A stretch of DNA of 30,525 bases from JACRGC01 sp035288785. GTDB lineage: Archaea > Micrarchaeota > Micrarchaeia > Norongarragalinales > SBBD01. The notes under the pieces are model-generated. The model saw only the letters and a program-made list of their open reading frames with translations, ran no database searches and had not been told where the DNA came from. Positions 8,332-15,635 of the stretch are shown here, one piece after another; position 1 is the stretch's first letter, and each line of letters opens with the position of its first letter. Both the position numbers and the translations under genes were made by a program. The DNA is taken from contig DATDZF010000050.1 in the NCBI GenBank assembly GCA_035288785.1, positions 1 through 30,525 of the forward strand, in the 5' to 3' direction.

Positions 8332-9390
8332 TCAATTGATTTTCCTGATTTTTCCAGAATGTGAATCGACCTCGACCAGGTCGCCATCCCTAAGAATTCT
8401 TGTTGCATTTTTTGTGCCAATCACGCACGGCTTCCCAAGCTCCCTTGCAACAATTGCCGCATGGCAGGTGATCCCGCCCTCGTCGGTCACAATTGCAGAT
8501 GCCGCCCGCATAGCGGGAAGGAAATCCGGCACGGTCATGGGCGTCACGAGCACGTTTCCGGATTTGAATTTCGAAAGCTCCTCGAGCGCTGCCAGCTTGC
8601 AAACCTTGCCCCTAACCTTGCCCCCATCGAATGCGACCACTCCCCTTATTTCCGTTCCCAATTTTTCCGGCTCGTGATAATACCCGAATTTTTTGATGGT
8701 TTTTCCGAAATCCCTCGAAGAAACTATTTCATTGCTAAGGAAAACGAAACCCCTTGAACGCTTCTCTATCTCCCCAAAATCCATTTTTCCATCCGTTGCA
8801 AGGCTTATGACCTCTTTCGTTGTTAGCACTTTCGCGTAATTTTCCGGCCTTCCCATCCCAATAAGTTTTTTCCTTGCAAGCGCCCGCAGCATGTAATCGT
8901 TTGCCTCGAACACGCCGTCGCTGGATTTCCTATCCCCGTATGCCAGCGAGATGACTTCTTCGCCGTACTTCCCGAATTCCTCCCGGATTTTATCAGCCAG
9001 GATGGAGGGCACGAGAATTGACAGGCGAAGCATGGGGAATAATTTCAAATGGCGCCCGTGGGCGACATTTACCACTTTTAGCGTTAACTTTCCCTCATTC
9101 CTGAACTTTTCGATTATCTTCCTGCTTTCAACCGAATCCTCCCTGAATTTTGCGCTCATCCGGCCATACCAGCGCCTGTCCGATCGCAGCTTCCTGAACA
9201 ATGCGCTGGTGATGGCCTCCAGGTCCCTGCTGATGTAATGCGTGGTGATCGATTTCCCATCCCCCTGAATGACGTAGTCCTCGTAACCCGCGCCTATTTC
9301 CCGCTTGAAGTTTTCCCGCAAGCCCTCCACTAACCATTCGCATACATACAGCGAGAAATCCCGGCTGAATTGCCTGATGATTTTTTCCAT
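8332..9390 (-). CDS. Orphan PEP-utilizing (phosphohistidine swivelling) domain protein 1
   Basis: About 352 residues from the ATG at 9390. The frame extends to a TTG at 9435, but GAGGT just before 9390 favours the shorter form. Residues ~270-352 are the mobile phosphohistidine domain of PEP synthase and pyruvate phosphate dikinase: 'VLVTPMTVPDFLPAM' then TDEGGITCHAAIVARELG-P-VIGT, with phospho-acceptor His310. The first ~250 residues are mostly helical and match neither the ATP-grasp domain nor the PEP TIM barrel that I can recognise. It therefore cannot be a full PEP synthase. It may carry phosphate between partners encoded elsewhere. Similar orphan proteins lie at 21717 and 26851. Confidence 0.85.
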   Translation of the reverse strand: MEKIIRQFSRDFSLYVCEWLVEGLRENFKREIGAGYEDYVIQGDGKSITTHYISRDLEAITSALFRKLRSDRRWYGRMSAKFREDSVESRKIIEKFRNEGKLTLKVVNVAHGRHLKLFPMLRLSILVPSILADKIREEFGKYGEEVISLAYGDRKSSDGVFEANDYMLRALARKKLIGMGRPENYAKVLTTKEVISLATDGKMDFGEIEKRSRGFVFLSNEIVSSRDFGKTIKKFGYYHEPEKLGTEIRGVVAFDGGKVRGKVCKLAALEELSKFKSGNVLVTPMTVPDFLPAMRAASAIVTDEGGITCHAAIVARELGKPCVIGTKNATRILRDGDLVEVDSHSGKIRKIN

Positions 9391-9488
9391 ACCTCGAACC
9401 CATTTTAGCCAATACCCGATTCCGTTCCCGTCCAACTATATGGCTTGGAAACGATTAAATAGCTTCATCGTTAAAAGTGATTCCCTCC

Positions 9489-9651
9489 GGGCCCAGAGTC
9501 GGTCGGTAAGACGTTCGCTTGACGTGCGAAAGACGTGGGGTTCAATGCCTTGCCTTTCTTTCCAGAAAGAAAGGCGATGGCGCCGCCAAAGAAAGCGCTT
9601 TTGCGGCTCCGCCGAAATTATCGGCAAGGCGAAAAATTCCCTATGGGCCCA
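9489..9651 (+). tRNA. tRNA-Val (GAC) with a ~91-nt intron in the T-loop
   Basis: Exon 1: acceptor GGGCCCA (9489-9495), D-arm GTCGGTCGGTAAGAC, anticodon arm TTCGC-TTGACGT-GCGAA with anticodon GAC at 9521-9523, variable AGACG, T-stem TGGGG (9536-9540), loop TTCAA. Exon 2: loop TT, T-stem CCCTA (9639-9643), acceptor TGGGCCC (9644-9650), discriminator A. Acceptor pairs are all Watson-Crick, and the T-stem closes with one G-U. The intron (about 9547-9637) starts and ends with GCCTTGCC/GGCAAGGC, which pair, and holds a perfect 9-bp hairpin (9553-9561 with 9566-9574). Position 8 is G instead of U. CCA is not encoded. Confidence 0.85.
9547..9637 (+). other. tRNA-Val T-loop intron (about position 59/60)
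   Basis: Sequence between the two halves of the T-loop of tRNA-Val. The ends pair over eight bases (9547-9554 with 9623-9630), giving a stem that could carry a relaxed bulge-helix-bulge. The exact cut sites cannot be fixed by eye, because a shift of one or two bases gives an equally good T-loop. Confidence 0.7.
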
Positions 9652-9659
9652 TCATTATC

Positions 9660-9741
9660 GGGGGATGTGCCCCCTTATCGTTGACCCAAAGGTCAACTCA
9701 AAGCGAGGTTATTGGTTGGCCTCACATTGCCCGGATTGGGC
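9660..9741 (+). ncRNA. Candidate structured RNA: four consecutive hairpins between the tRNA genes
   Basis: Between the tRNAs lie GGGGG-ATGTG-CCCCC (9660-9674), GTTGACC-CAAA-GGTCAAC (9680-9697), GAGG...CCTC (9705-9723) and GCCC-GGATT-GGGC (9729-9741). The second stem is perfect over 7 bp. No reading frame with a start fits the block. It could be a processed spacer of a dicistronic tRNA transcript or a separate small RNA. I recognise no known RNA family. Confidence 0.35.
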
Positions 9742-9782
9742 GCTCCCCCTCTATTGCGGTTGCGGATATATTTCTTACTTCA

Positions 9783-9889
9783 GGGCTCGTAGTGGACTGG
9801 TAACACGCCTGCATGGCATGCAGGAGACAGCGGGTTCGATTGAGCTCTCCGAGTTCGCTCGGAGACTCGCGAAAATCCCGCCGAGTCCA
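9783..9889 (+). tRNA. tRNA-Ala (GGC) with a ~35-nt intron in the T-loop
   Basis: Exon 1: acceptor GGGCTCG (9783-9789), TA, D-arm GTGGACTGGTAACAC, anticodon arm CCTGC-ATGGCAT-GCAGG with anticodon GGC at 9815-9817, variable AGACA, T-stem GCGGG, loop TTCGA. Exon 2: T-stem CCCGC (9877-9881), acceptor CGAGTCC, discriminator A at 9889. Base pair 3:70 is G-U, the alanine identity element. The intron (about 9841-9875) contains a perfect 7-bp hairpin with a TTCG loop (9847-9864). A T-run (9890-9896) follows as the likely terminator, and GATATATTT lies about 13-22 nt upstream as a possible TATA box. CCA is not encoded. Confidence 0.9.
9841..9875 (+). other. tRNA-Ala T-loop intron (about position 59/60)
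   Basis: Interrupts the T-loop at the same place as the intron of the neighbouring tRNA-Val. Stem CTCCGAG/CTCGGAG is closed by TTCG, and an outer GAG/CTC (9842-9844 with 9866-9868) adds pairs. Its 3' edge GCGAAAA-T-CCC resembles that of the tRNA-Val intron (GCGAAAAATT-CCC). Confidence 0.75.
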
Positions 9890-9896
9890 TTTTTTT
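9890..9896 (+). terminator. Oligo-T terminator after tRNA-Ala
   Basis: A run of seven T residues follows the tRNA discriminator base, as expected for intrinsic archaeal termination. Confidence 0.5.
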
Positions 9897-9938
9897 AAAG
9901 CGGCAGCTAATGCTTTATATTCTGATCTGGGGAAAAAC

Positions 9939-10169
9939 TCACAGGTTCGCCGGTGAAATGTAAACGACGGTGTCTCCCCGGAGAAGCACAGTGTTGAGCT
10001 TGCGCTTCATCTCGCCGTTCTTGAGCTCCTCGCCGTTCTCGATGACAAGGTTCATGTGGACATCAAAGCTGGACAGGGTGCCCCTGATCTCCACATCGCC
10101 CTTGAGCTTCACGAGCACGTTCTGGTTAAGAGCGTTGTTCAGCACATCGAACGGCCTTTTTTCCACCAT
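9939..10169 (-). CDS. LSm (Sm-like archaeal) RNA-binding protein
   Basis: A 76-78 residue Sm protein that should form a ring and bind U-rich RNA. Sm1 motif: VLVKLKGDVEIRGTLSSFDVHMNLV. Sm2 motif: LNTVLLRGDTVVYIS. Length and start (RPFDVLNNALNQ) fit archaeal SmAP1. Two in-frame ATGs exist at 10175 and 10169. GAGGGG lies directly against the first and six bases before the second, so 10169 is the better start. It is the last gene of the minus-strand run coming from 12953, though a gap of 112 nt and an AT-rich TTTTTTTAAAAAA block suggest its own promoter. Confidence 0.93.
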   Translation of the reverse strand: MVEKRPFDVLNNALNQNVLVKLKGDVEIRGTLSSFDVHMNLVIENGEELKNGEMKRKLNTVLLRGDTVVYISPANL

Positions 10170-10287
10170 TTTCATCCCCTCTTTTTTAAAAAAACCAAAA
10201 ATGTTGTTAGTTGTTATGCCTGAGAATGAGGCTTACCAGAAAAAGTATCGTCCCCCCATTTAAAATAAAATAATTTCCTTGCGCCAC

Positions 10288-11070
10288 TCAAGTTTTTTTC
10301 CTCCCGAAGATCAGGTCCAGTATTGATTGCAAAATGCCCTTTTTAACCTTTGTCTCGATGACGACTTTTTCGCCGGTAAGCTGGCCCGCAAGCAGCCTAA
10401 TTTCCCTTGCCGCGGGGGATGATGGGTTTCGGATCAAGAATGGGACCTGCAGGCTAGTTGCGCGCCGCACCTCGGCATCATCGGGGATCTGGTGCAGCAT
10501 CTTTGCAGACAGGAGGGTTTCTATCTCCTCCTTCTTGACCTCGGTCTTGTCGTTAAGGACCATGTTCTCGATGATCCCGGTAATGATCACGCCCTTCTTT
10601 CCCGCATAATTTATGACTTTCAGGGCATCCGCAAGGCTCGCTGGATTTGGGGTAACAACAACAACTATCTCCGTTGCCGAGGAAATCGCCATTTCCACGA
10701 CCTTGTCAAGCCCCGGCGGGCAGTCGATAAGCACGATATCCGCAACCGGCTCCAGTTCCTTGATTGCATCCGGCAATTTTTCAAGCACCAGCCGCTTCAC
10801 CCTTTCAAGGGAAAGGCTCGAAGGGACGTATTTTATCTTTCCGGGGCCCTCGTAGACCGCGTCGCGGATGTTGGTTTCGCCAAGCAGCACATTGTGGAGG
10901 CTTATGGGCGCCCGATCTATACCGAGCATGATGCCTACATTTGCCATTGAGACGTCGGTGTCCACGACCACAACGCGCCTCCCAAGCTGGACTAGTGCGA
11001 TCCCCAAATTGACCGCAATCGAGGTCTTCCCAACCCCGCCCTTGCCCGATGCAATCGCAATTATCCGCAT
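10288..11070 (-). CDS. minD: MinD/ParA-family ATPase
   Basis: A 260-residue P-loop ATPase. Deviant Walker A is KGGVGKT (residues 10-16), the switch region is DTDVSMANVGIMLGID, and Walker B is DIVLIDCPPGLD. The C-terminus ends in a basic amphipathic segment (KVKKGILQSILDLIFGRKK), fitting a MinD-type membrane-targeting helix. A likely ribosome site GGCGGATG precedes the ATG. It follows the DUF2226-like gene by 9 nt, so both are co-translated. Archaeal MinD homologues position surface structures or other cell-pole complexes. The exported coiled-coil protein at 12953 suggests a membrane-linked role (inference). Confidence 0.93.
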   Translation of the reverse strand: MRIIAIASGKGGVGKTSIAVNLGIALVQLGRRVVVVDTDVSMANVGIMLGIDRAPISLHNVLLGETNIRDAVYEGPGKIKYVPSSLSLERVKRLVLEKLPDAIKELEPVADIVLIDCPPGLDKVVEMAISSATEIVVVVTPNPASLADALKVINYAGKKGVIITGIIENMVLNDKTEVKKEEIETLLSAKMLHQIPDDAEVRRATSLQVPFLIRNPSSPAAREIRLLAGQLTGEKVVIETKVKKGILQSILDLIFGRKKT

Positions 11071-11079
11071 GCCATCCGC

Positions 11080-11631
11080 CTATTGCTTGCCCTTGAAAAG
11101 GTCCCTTAGGAAATCCTCCGTCTCATCCTGCACTTGCTCGACCTTTTCCTTCTTCTCTACGTCCCCCAGCTTGAATTTCTTGAGCAGTTCTGTTTTGGTG
11201 CCAGTCCCCTCCCCATCCTTTATCTGCTCTTCGAACAGCGGCGAGAAGGATTCGCTCCTCAGCTTCTTTATGTCCCCCTCTGATGGAAGGCAGATCGCCT
11301 GCTCATTGAATGCTAGTATGAGCTGAACCTGGTCGTTTGTGAGCTGGAAGATGTCCGCCACTCCGTGCTTGCTTGCCGCAGCGTTCATCACCCGCTGGAA
11401 CGCGAGGTCGCCGAGCACCTGCTTGTTATACTTGAAGTATTCGTAAAAGCTGGCAACTACCTTCCCATTGTCGAAGACCACGATGCCCTCCTCGATGGCG
11501 CTTGCGCCCTCGACCGTAATTGCGAGGTAGCCGTTGAACACCTTATCCTTGAGCTCCCTTAGCAGCGCTGCGAAATCGATGGTGGCCGTGTCGATGCCTG
11601 TTTTGACGATTATCCCTGGCGGAAGGTTCAT
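11080..11631 (-). CDS. DUF2226-like protein
   Basis: A 183-residue protein without signal or membrane spans. The N-terminal half has alternating strands: 'LRELKDKVFNGYLAITVEGASAIEEGIVVFDNGKVVASFYEY', which I recognise as the pattern of archaeal DUF2226 proteins ('F-GY----I-EG---F--G---A--YEY'). Residues 125-183 are charged and probably flexible (many Lys, Glu, Asp), ending in a helical DEDEFLRDLF-like tail. It is flanked by the exported coiled-coil gene (50 nt upstream) and minD (9 nt downstream), suggesting a partner or regulator of the ATPase. Family call moderate, function unknown. Confidence 0.65.
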   Translation of the reverse strand: MNLPPGIIVKTGIDTATIDFAALLRELKDKVFNGYLAITVEGASAIEEGIVVFDNGKVVASFYEYFKYNKQVLGDLAFQRVMNAAASKHGVADIFQLTNDQVQLILAFNEQAICLPSEGDIKKLRSESFSPLFEEQIKDGEGTGTKTELLKKFKLGDVEKKEKVEQVQDETEDFLRDLFKGKQ

Positions 11632-11681
11632 ATTACCACTGCTCCCTTAAGGAAAAATTACTCGCGGCGATTTAATAATGC

Positions 11682-12953
11682 TTATTCTTCTGCGTCCTCG
11701 GGCTTCCTTTTCATATAGCCGTTTAGATAGTACGCTGCGAGAATCACGATGATGACAAGGATGATTGGCCCAAGGACCCCCCGGTAATCAGAGCCTTCCG
11801 GCTCGGGCGTTGGGGTTGGCGTCGAATTAAGGCACGAATTCAGCCTCGTGTTCAGGTTTTGCGCAACCTGCTCCGCTTGCGCCACTTTTTCCGGGACCCT
11901 CCCATATTCCTCGGCCCCAACGGGCTGCGTGGGATCCATGACCGACCTTATTGCCTCCCAGCGCTTCTTCAAATCCGAGTTGCTTAGCCTGCAATCCTTG
12001 AGGGAAAGCTCATTCCTTGCGGAAAGCAGGCTTTCGATCATCCCCGCCTTCTGCGCCCCCTCATATGCGGTCTGGGCATCCTTGCGCGCCTTCCTGTAAA
12101 AGAGGCTGTTTATCATGTCCACAATCGCCTTCTCCCTGGCGGCTTTCCTTTCCGGCAAAATCTTGCGCTTCTGCGCCAGTGATGCGTTATATGATTTTAC
12201 GACTGCATCCTTGACCTTGAGGTTGCCAAGCTTTGAGAGCTCCGCTGCTACCGATGGGTCCGTGACCTCCTTGCGTTTTTCAGAAAGTGCCTTTTGGTAA
12301 TTGTCCTCCTTGCCTGCAAAAGCGTGGATGTAGTCGAGGCTTTCCGTGTAGCGCTGCATCACCAAATCCAAGTCGGCAATGATGACATCCTGGATTGCCG
12401 CGGATGCCTGGAAATTTTCGTAGTAATCCATGCCTTCCTGTATCCTGCTAAGGGCATCATCAGTGGAGGTTTGGAGCCCGAAGAGCGCATCGTCCACCCT
12501 GGTCATGTCCTCGGTGCTCTGGCGCTTGATGTTGTCGATTACGGGCAATTCCGTATTGTCGATTTGGAACTTGAGCGAATCAATCACGTTCTTGAGGTCC
12601 TCAAAACCTATCCCGTTCTCCTTGAGGCGGGTAAGTGTTTCCAGGTCGTAATCGACCGCATAGAGCACCTTTAGCACATCCTCCCGAAGCTCCAAAACCC
12701 CGCTGTTGCCCTCCTGCCTTATTACGAGGACGAGGTTTTTCGATGTGGAATCCTGCGGCGTGAAATACGCAAACCAGAAGGTCTCGCCGTTGTACTGCAA
12801 TGACTTGAACTGCGAGGGGATGACGAATGCCTCGTCCTGGTCGCTGTAGACCTTGGCGATCTCCTTCACGTTTTCAGATGAAAATTCGGCGGCGTGCACC
12901 GGAAATAGCAACAATAACGCGGCTAGTATGAAAAGCCGAAGGTTTCCTCCCAT
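11682..12953 (-). CDS. Exported coiled-coil protein with C-terminal membrane anchor
   Basis: A 423-residue protein. Signal peptide residues 1-21 end PVHAA. A small globular part follows to about 105, with FWFAYFTPQ and VLVIRQEG strands. Residues ~105-365 are almost all helical, predicted coiled-coil, with two Cys (CRLSN and NSCLNS) that could pair. A PTPTPEPEG linker leads to one membrane span (ILVIIVILAAYYL) and a basic/acidic tail (KRKPEDAEE). The Pro-Thr linker resembles cell-wall-spanning stalks before an anchor. No archaeosortase signature is seen. It heads a cluster with the DUF2226-like gene and minD. GGATGAT before the ATG may be the ribosome site. Confidence 0.7.
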   Translation of the reverse strand: MGGNLRLFILAALLLLFPVHAAEFSSENVKEIAKVYSDQDEAFVIPSQFKSLQYNGETFWFAYFTPQDSTSKNLVLVIRQEGNSGVLELREDVLKVLYAVDYDLETLTRLKENGIGFEDLKNVIDSLKFQIDNTELPVIDNIKRQSTEDMTRVDDALFGLQTSTDDALSRIQEGMDYYENFQASAAIQDVIIADLDLVMQRYTESLDYIHAFAGKEDNYQKALSEKRKEVTDPSVAAELSKLGNLKVKDAVVKSYNASLAQKRKILPERKAAREKAIVDMINSLFYRKARKDAQTAYEGAQKAGMIESLLSARNELSLKDCRLSNSDLKKRWEAIRSVMDPTQPVGAEEYGRVPEKVAQAEQVAQNLNTRLNSCLNSTPTPTPEPEGSDYRGVLGPIILVIIVILAAYYLNGYMKRKPEDAEE

Positions 12954-13113
12954 CGCATCATCCTTTATTACTTCGCATCCAATTGATTCTAATTTGATCT
13001 TCTATAGGCAAAGCCGCTTTAAAAACTAGACGCTGGGCTCGATCCACGAGGTGGAAAGCGCAGGATTTGGGGATTTTTTATCCGATTATTTATGGTATGC
13101 GAAAGTTGGTTTC

Positions 13114-13148
13114 ATGATCCGTATCGTTCTTGTCGAGCCGATGTACCC
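13114..13148 (+). repeat. Direct repeat: extra copy of the 5' end of the trmJ-like gene
   Basis: The 35 bases beginning at this ATG are identical to 13248-13282, the first 35 bases of the downstream gene. Identity begins exactly at the start codon, and flanks differ on the 5' side. Weak similarity continues for ~20 nt after. The copy lies in an open frame 13051-13251 whose stop overlaps the real ATG, but that frame has no other support. Confidence 0.9.
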
Positions 13149-13247
13149 GACACCTATGGGGGAAGTATCCTTACTCCTGTCGCCTCTACCCCTTTTAATT
13201 AGTTCTGCGAATTTATCAGAAACGCAGTCCTTTTTAGGGATTAAAAT

Positions 13248-13955
13248 ATGATCCGTATCGTTCTTGTCGAGCCGATGTACCCCGTGAACATAGGGTCGGT
13301 ATGCCGGGTGATGAGGAATTTTGGCGCAAGGGAGCTTTGGATGGTCCGGCCCCAGACGGAAATCTCCCACGAGGCGGTCAAATATGCAAAGCACGCGCAG
13401 GATATCCTCTTGAAGGCGCGCCGCGTGTCCTCGCTTCCTGATGCCTTGCAAGGTATAGATTATGTGGTAGGGTCGACTGGAGTTGTTCCGCGGTTCAAGT
13501 ATGCACTAAAAAGCTGCATTACCCCCCGCGATCTTGCCGCAAAACTGGATAAGAGGGAGAAAATCGCGCTTGTATTCGGGAACGAGGGGACGGGGCTGTC
13601 GCTTGCCGACCTCAAGCTTTGCGATTCGGTTGTGTCGATCCCTGCCAGCAAGCGCTACTCTGTCCTCAACCTTTCACATGCAGTTGCAATCCTTTTATAC
13701 GAGCTGTTCGCTGGAAAACGCACCTGGAGCCATTACCGCCAGGCAAAACGGGGGCAGGTGAAATTCCTTGAAAAGATGATGTCGGAGATCGTCGGCTCCT
13801 TCGGTGAGGTCCGTGACAAGGGGAAGGTGATGGGCGCATTTGCGAATTTGCTTGGGAGGGCCAGGCTTTCAGAAGAGGAGCTGCAGGCGCTTTTCGTGGC
13901 ATTTGGCGGAATGCGCAAGCGGATATCCCTTGGAAAATATCCCAAAGGGAGATAA
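13248..13955 (+). CDS. trmJ: TrmJ-like SpoU-family RNA 2'-O-methyltransferase
   Basis: A 235-residue SPOUT methyltransferase. The N-terminus VLVEPMYPVNIGSVCRVMRNFG has the Asn and Arg of motif 1. Motif 2 is IALVFGNEGTGLSLADL and motif 3 is SVVSIPASKRYSVLNLSHAVAILLYEL, which forms the SAM-binding trefoil knot. This order is typical of TrmJ/LasT, which methylates the ribose at position 32 of tRNA. The C-terminal ~70 residues are helical, also as in TrmJ. A second copy of its first 35 bases lies 134 nt upstream. The ATG at 13248 is preferred because the methyltransferase frame runs complete from it. Confidence 0.92.
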   Translation: MIRIVLVEPMYPVNIGSVCRVMRNFGARELWMVRPQTEISHEAVKYAKHAQDILLKARRVSSLPDALQGIDYVVGSTGVVPRFKYALKSCITPRDLAAKLDKREKIALVFGNEGTGLSLADLKLCDSVVSIPASKRYSVLNLSHAVAILLYELFAGKRTWSHYRQAKRGQVKFLEKMMSEIVGSFGEVRDKGKVMGAFANLLGRARLSEEELQALFVAFGGMRKRISLGKYPKGR

Positions 13956-14233
13956 GGGGCATATTCCCGATTGCTCGCGGAGATTATTGCAACGTGCTGT
14001 AGCACCGCGCAGCTTCCCTTTCCAATGCAATCAATATGGCAGCAAGGTGCGCGACCCGGCCCTCGGGGAATTTTCCGGCCCGGGATCCAAGCCTTTTGCT
14101 TCCAACCCCCGCGCTTCCTAAAGTTACGTTTAAATACTTTTACTTTGCAACATATTACGCTTCTTATGCTTAGGACAATAAGGCATTAATGCTGATTTTG
14201 ACTGATAGGGAGCACTTGAGGTAACAAGATTCA
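13956..14233 (+). promoter_or_regulatory. Intergenic region and long 5' leader of uS15
   Basis: This 278-nt gap holds no convincing gene. TTTAAATACTTTTA at 14129-14142 is the only clear TATA box, so transcription of the uS15 gene should begin near 14160-14170. That leaves a leader of about 60-70 nt, unusual here where most genes look leaderless. The leader contains GAGGTAA about 12 nt before the ATG. It might hold a binding site for autoregulation, which is known for bacterial S15 but not shown here. Confidence 0.4.
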
Positions 14234-14686
14234 ATGGCCAGAATGCATACCCGCAGAAGGGGAAGGAGCAAGTCCCACCGGCCCGTCCGGAGCACCGCCC
14301 AGATGTGGGTTACGGTCTCCAAGGACGAGATCGAAGCGATCGTGGAAAAGCTGGCAAGGGAGGGCAGGAAGGAAGCCGAGATTGGGCTGATCCTTCGCGA
14401 CCAGCACGGCGTGCCTTCAATCAAAATGATTGCGGGGAAGACGATTTCGCAGCTACTCAAGGAAAAGGGGATGCAGCCAAAGTACCCCTCAGATCTCATT
14501 GACCTTATCCGGAAGGCCGTTAGGATGCGCAAGCACATGGGTAATAACAAGAAGGACAAGCTCAATTCGAAGCAGCTGGTGCACGTTGAGGCGAAGATCA
14601 AACGGCTCGCAAACTATTACCGCGGGAAGAAATTGCCCAAGGATTGGAAATATGACCCAGCGCAAGCTGCATTATTGGTGAAGTAA
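14234..14686 (+). CDS. rps15: Ribosomal protein uS15 (archaeal type)
   Basis: A 150-residue protein with the archaeal/eukaryotic N-terminal extension MARMHTRRRGRSKSHRP and the S15 core 'IGLILRDQHGVPSIK' followed by 'LNSKQLVHVEAKIKRLANYYRGKKLPKDWKY'. It binds 16S rRNA in the platform of the small subunit. GAGGTAA precedes the ATG. It is followed after 101 nt by the eS1 gene, the usual pairing in several archaea. No anomalies. Confidence 0.97.
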   Translation: MARMHTRRRGRSKSHRPVRSTAQMWVTVSKDEIEAIVEKLAREGRKEAEIGLILRDQHGVPSIKMIAGKTISQLLKEKGMQPKYPSDLIDLIRKAVRMRKHMGNNKKDKLNSKQLVHVEAKIKRLANYYRGKKLPKDWKYDPAQAALLVK

Positions 14687-14706
14687 AAAAAGGGAGGAAG
14701 GTTCGA

Positions 14707-14751
14707 GGTTTGTTATTGGAAAAGCGAGATTGCATTTCCAAACAAATCCCA
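14707..14751 (+). terminator. Hairpin between uS15 and eS1 genes
   Basis: TTTGTT-A-TTGGAAA and TTTCCAA-ACAAA form a stem across an AGCGAGATTGCA loop. It could end part of the uS15 transcript or be a processing site. An AT-rich stretch and GGTGGG follow just before the eS1 start. Confidence 0.35.
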
Positions 14752-14787
14752 TTTTGTAATATTTTTCATTTTGGTGGGAAAAACTAA

Positions 14788-15477
14788 ATGGCAACAAAGA
14801 AAATCGTGGACAACTGGAAGAGCAAGAGCTGGTATGCCGTACGCGCACCAAAATTCCTAGGCGAGGTCGAGGTCGCGCAGGTGATCGCAATCGACGATGA
14901 GCACCTGCTCAACCGGATCATCATAATCCCGCTAAAGGACGTCACCAAGGACATCTCCCACACTTATGTGAACATCAAGCTCCGGATCACTGAGATAAAG
15001 GGGAAGACCGCGTTCACCAAATTCATCGGCCATGAGGTCTCCCGCGAGTTCATCCATGCAATGGTCAGGAGGATGAATGATGCGCTCAACATTGTGTTCC
15101 CGGCAAGGTCGCGCGATGGCATTGAGTTCACAATCAAGGCGGTTGCAGTTACCGGCATCTCATGCTCCGATAGGCAAAAGACCATCCTTCGCAACATGAT
15201 CGTGAAGGAACTGAAGGAGAAGGCCGCAAGCAAGGACTTCGGGCAATTCATCTATGATACGCTTTATGGGAAGTCCGCCGCGGAAGTGTTCAAGGTATTG
15301 AAGAAGGTTGCGCCCATCAAGAGGGTGGAGCTGCGCAAGACCGTACTGACTGAAGTTTTCGATGTGCAGAACGCTTCCGAGATCGACAAGGGCGAGGAGG
15401 CGGATGTGAAGACGGAAGAGGAGGGCGGGGAGCCGGCACCTGCGGAGCAGCCTGCATCGGCATCCGGTTCGCACTGA
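14788..15477 (+). CDS. rps3ae: Ribosomal protein eS1 (S3Ae)
   Basis: A 229-residue small-subunit protein of the archaeal/eukaryotic S3Ae family. Signatures: 'WKSKSWYAVRAPKFLGEVEV', then 'HTYVNIKLRITEIKGKTAFTKFIGHE' and 'RRMNDALNIVFPARSRDGIEFTIKAVAV'. The last ~35 residues are acidic, then Pro/Ala-rich, a usual tail for this protein. GGTGGGAAA lies 9-17 nt before the ATG. A T-rich terminator-like stretch begins at the stop codon (15476-15495). Confidence 0.97.
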   Translation: MATKKIVDNWKSKSWYAVRAPKFLGEVEVAQVIAIDDEHLLNRIIIIPLKDVTKDISHTYVNIKLRITEIKGKTAFTKFIGHEVSREFIHAMVRRMNDALNIVFPARSRDGIEFTIKAVAVTGISCSDRQKTILRNMIVKELKEKAASKDFGQFIYDTLYGKSAAEVFKVLKKVAPIKRVELRKTVLTEVFDVQNASEIDKGEEADVKTEEEGGEPAPAEQPASASGSH

Positions 15478-15495
15478 TTTTTATTATTTTTATTA
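15476..15495 (+). terminator. T-rich terminator after eS1
   Basis: The sequence after the stop is GATTTTTATTATTTTTATTA, three T-runs without a GC stem, as in intrinsic archaeal termination. A further small inverted repeat (GACGAT...ATCGTC, 15568-15586) lies in the same 158-nt gap before the convergent cis-prenyltransferase gene. Confidence 0.45.
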
Positions 15496-15635
15496 ATGGC
15501 TTAAGGTAAAAATTGGCCTAATGCCGATTATTTTGTTGCTGTAATTACGCAGTTCTCCATTAACATGGACGATTGCCTAGATCGTCAGCAATATCCGAGC
15601 CATATCCCACTTCCTTAATCAGAAAAATAAAGGCC

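Noticed and set aside
9305..9898. Plus-strand frames of 197 and 94 codons across the tRNA region
   Set aside because: They run through two tRNA genes and their introns, and the translations lack any motif.
10216..10263. 15-codon plus-strand frame MPENEAYQKKYRPPI between LSm and MinD genes
   Set aside because: Begins with a reasonable start but has no promoter or ribosome site and is too short to judge.
13051..13251. 66-codon frame upstream of the trmJ-like gene
   Set aside because: Only its middle, the copied gene start, has meaning. No ribosome site or conserved feature is seen, and it is best treated as duplication relic, though listed as a finding.
13956..14160. Possible C/D box small RNA before the uS15 gene
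   Set aside because: CTGA boxes are present nearby, but no RTGATGA box lies at a fitting distance.
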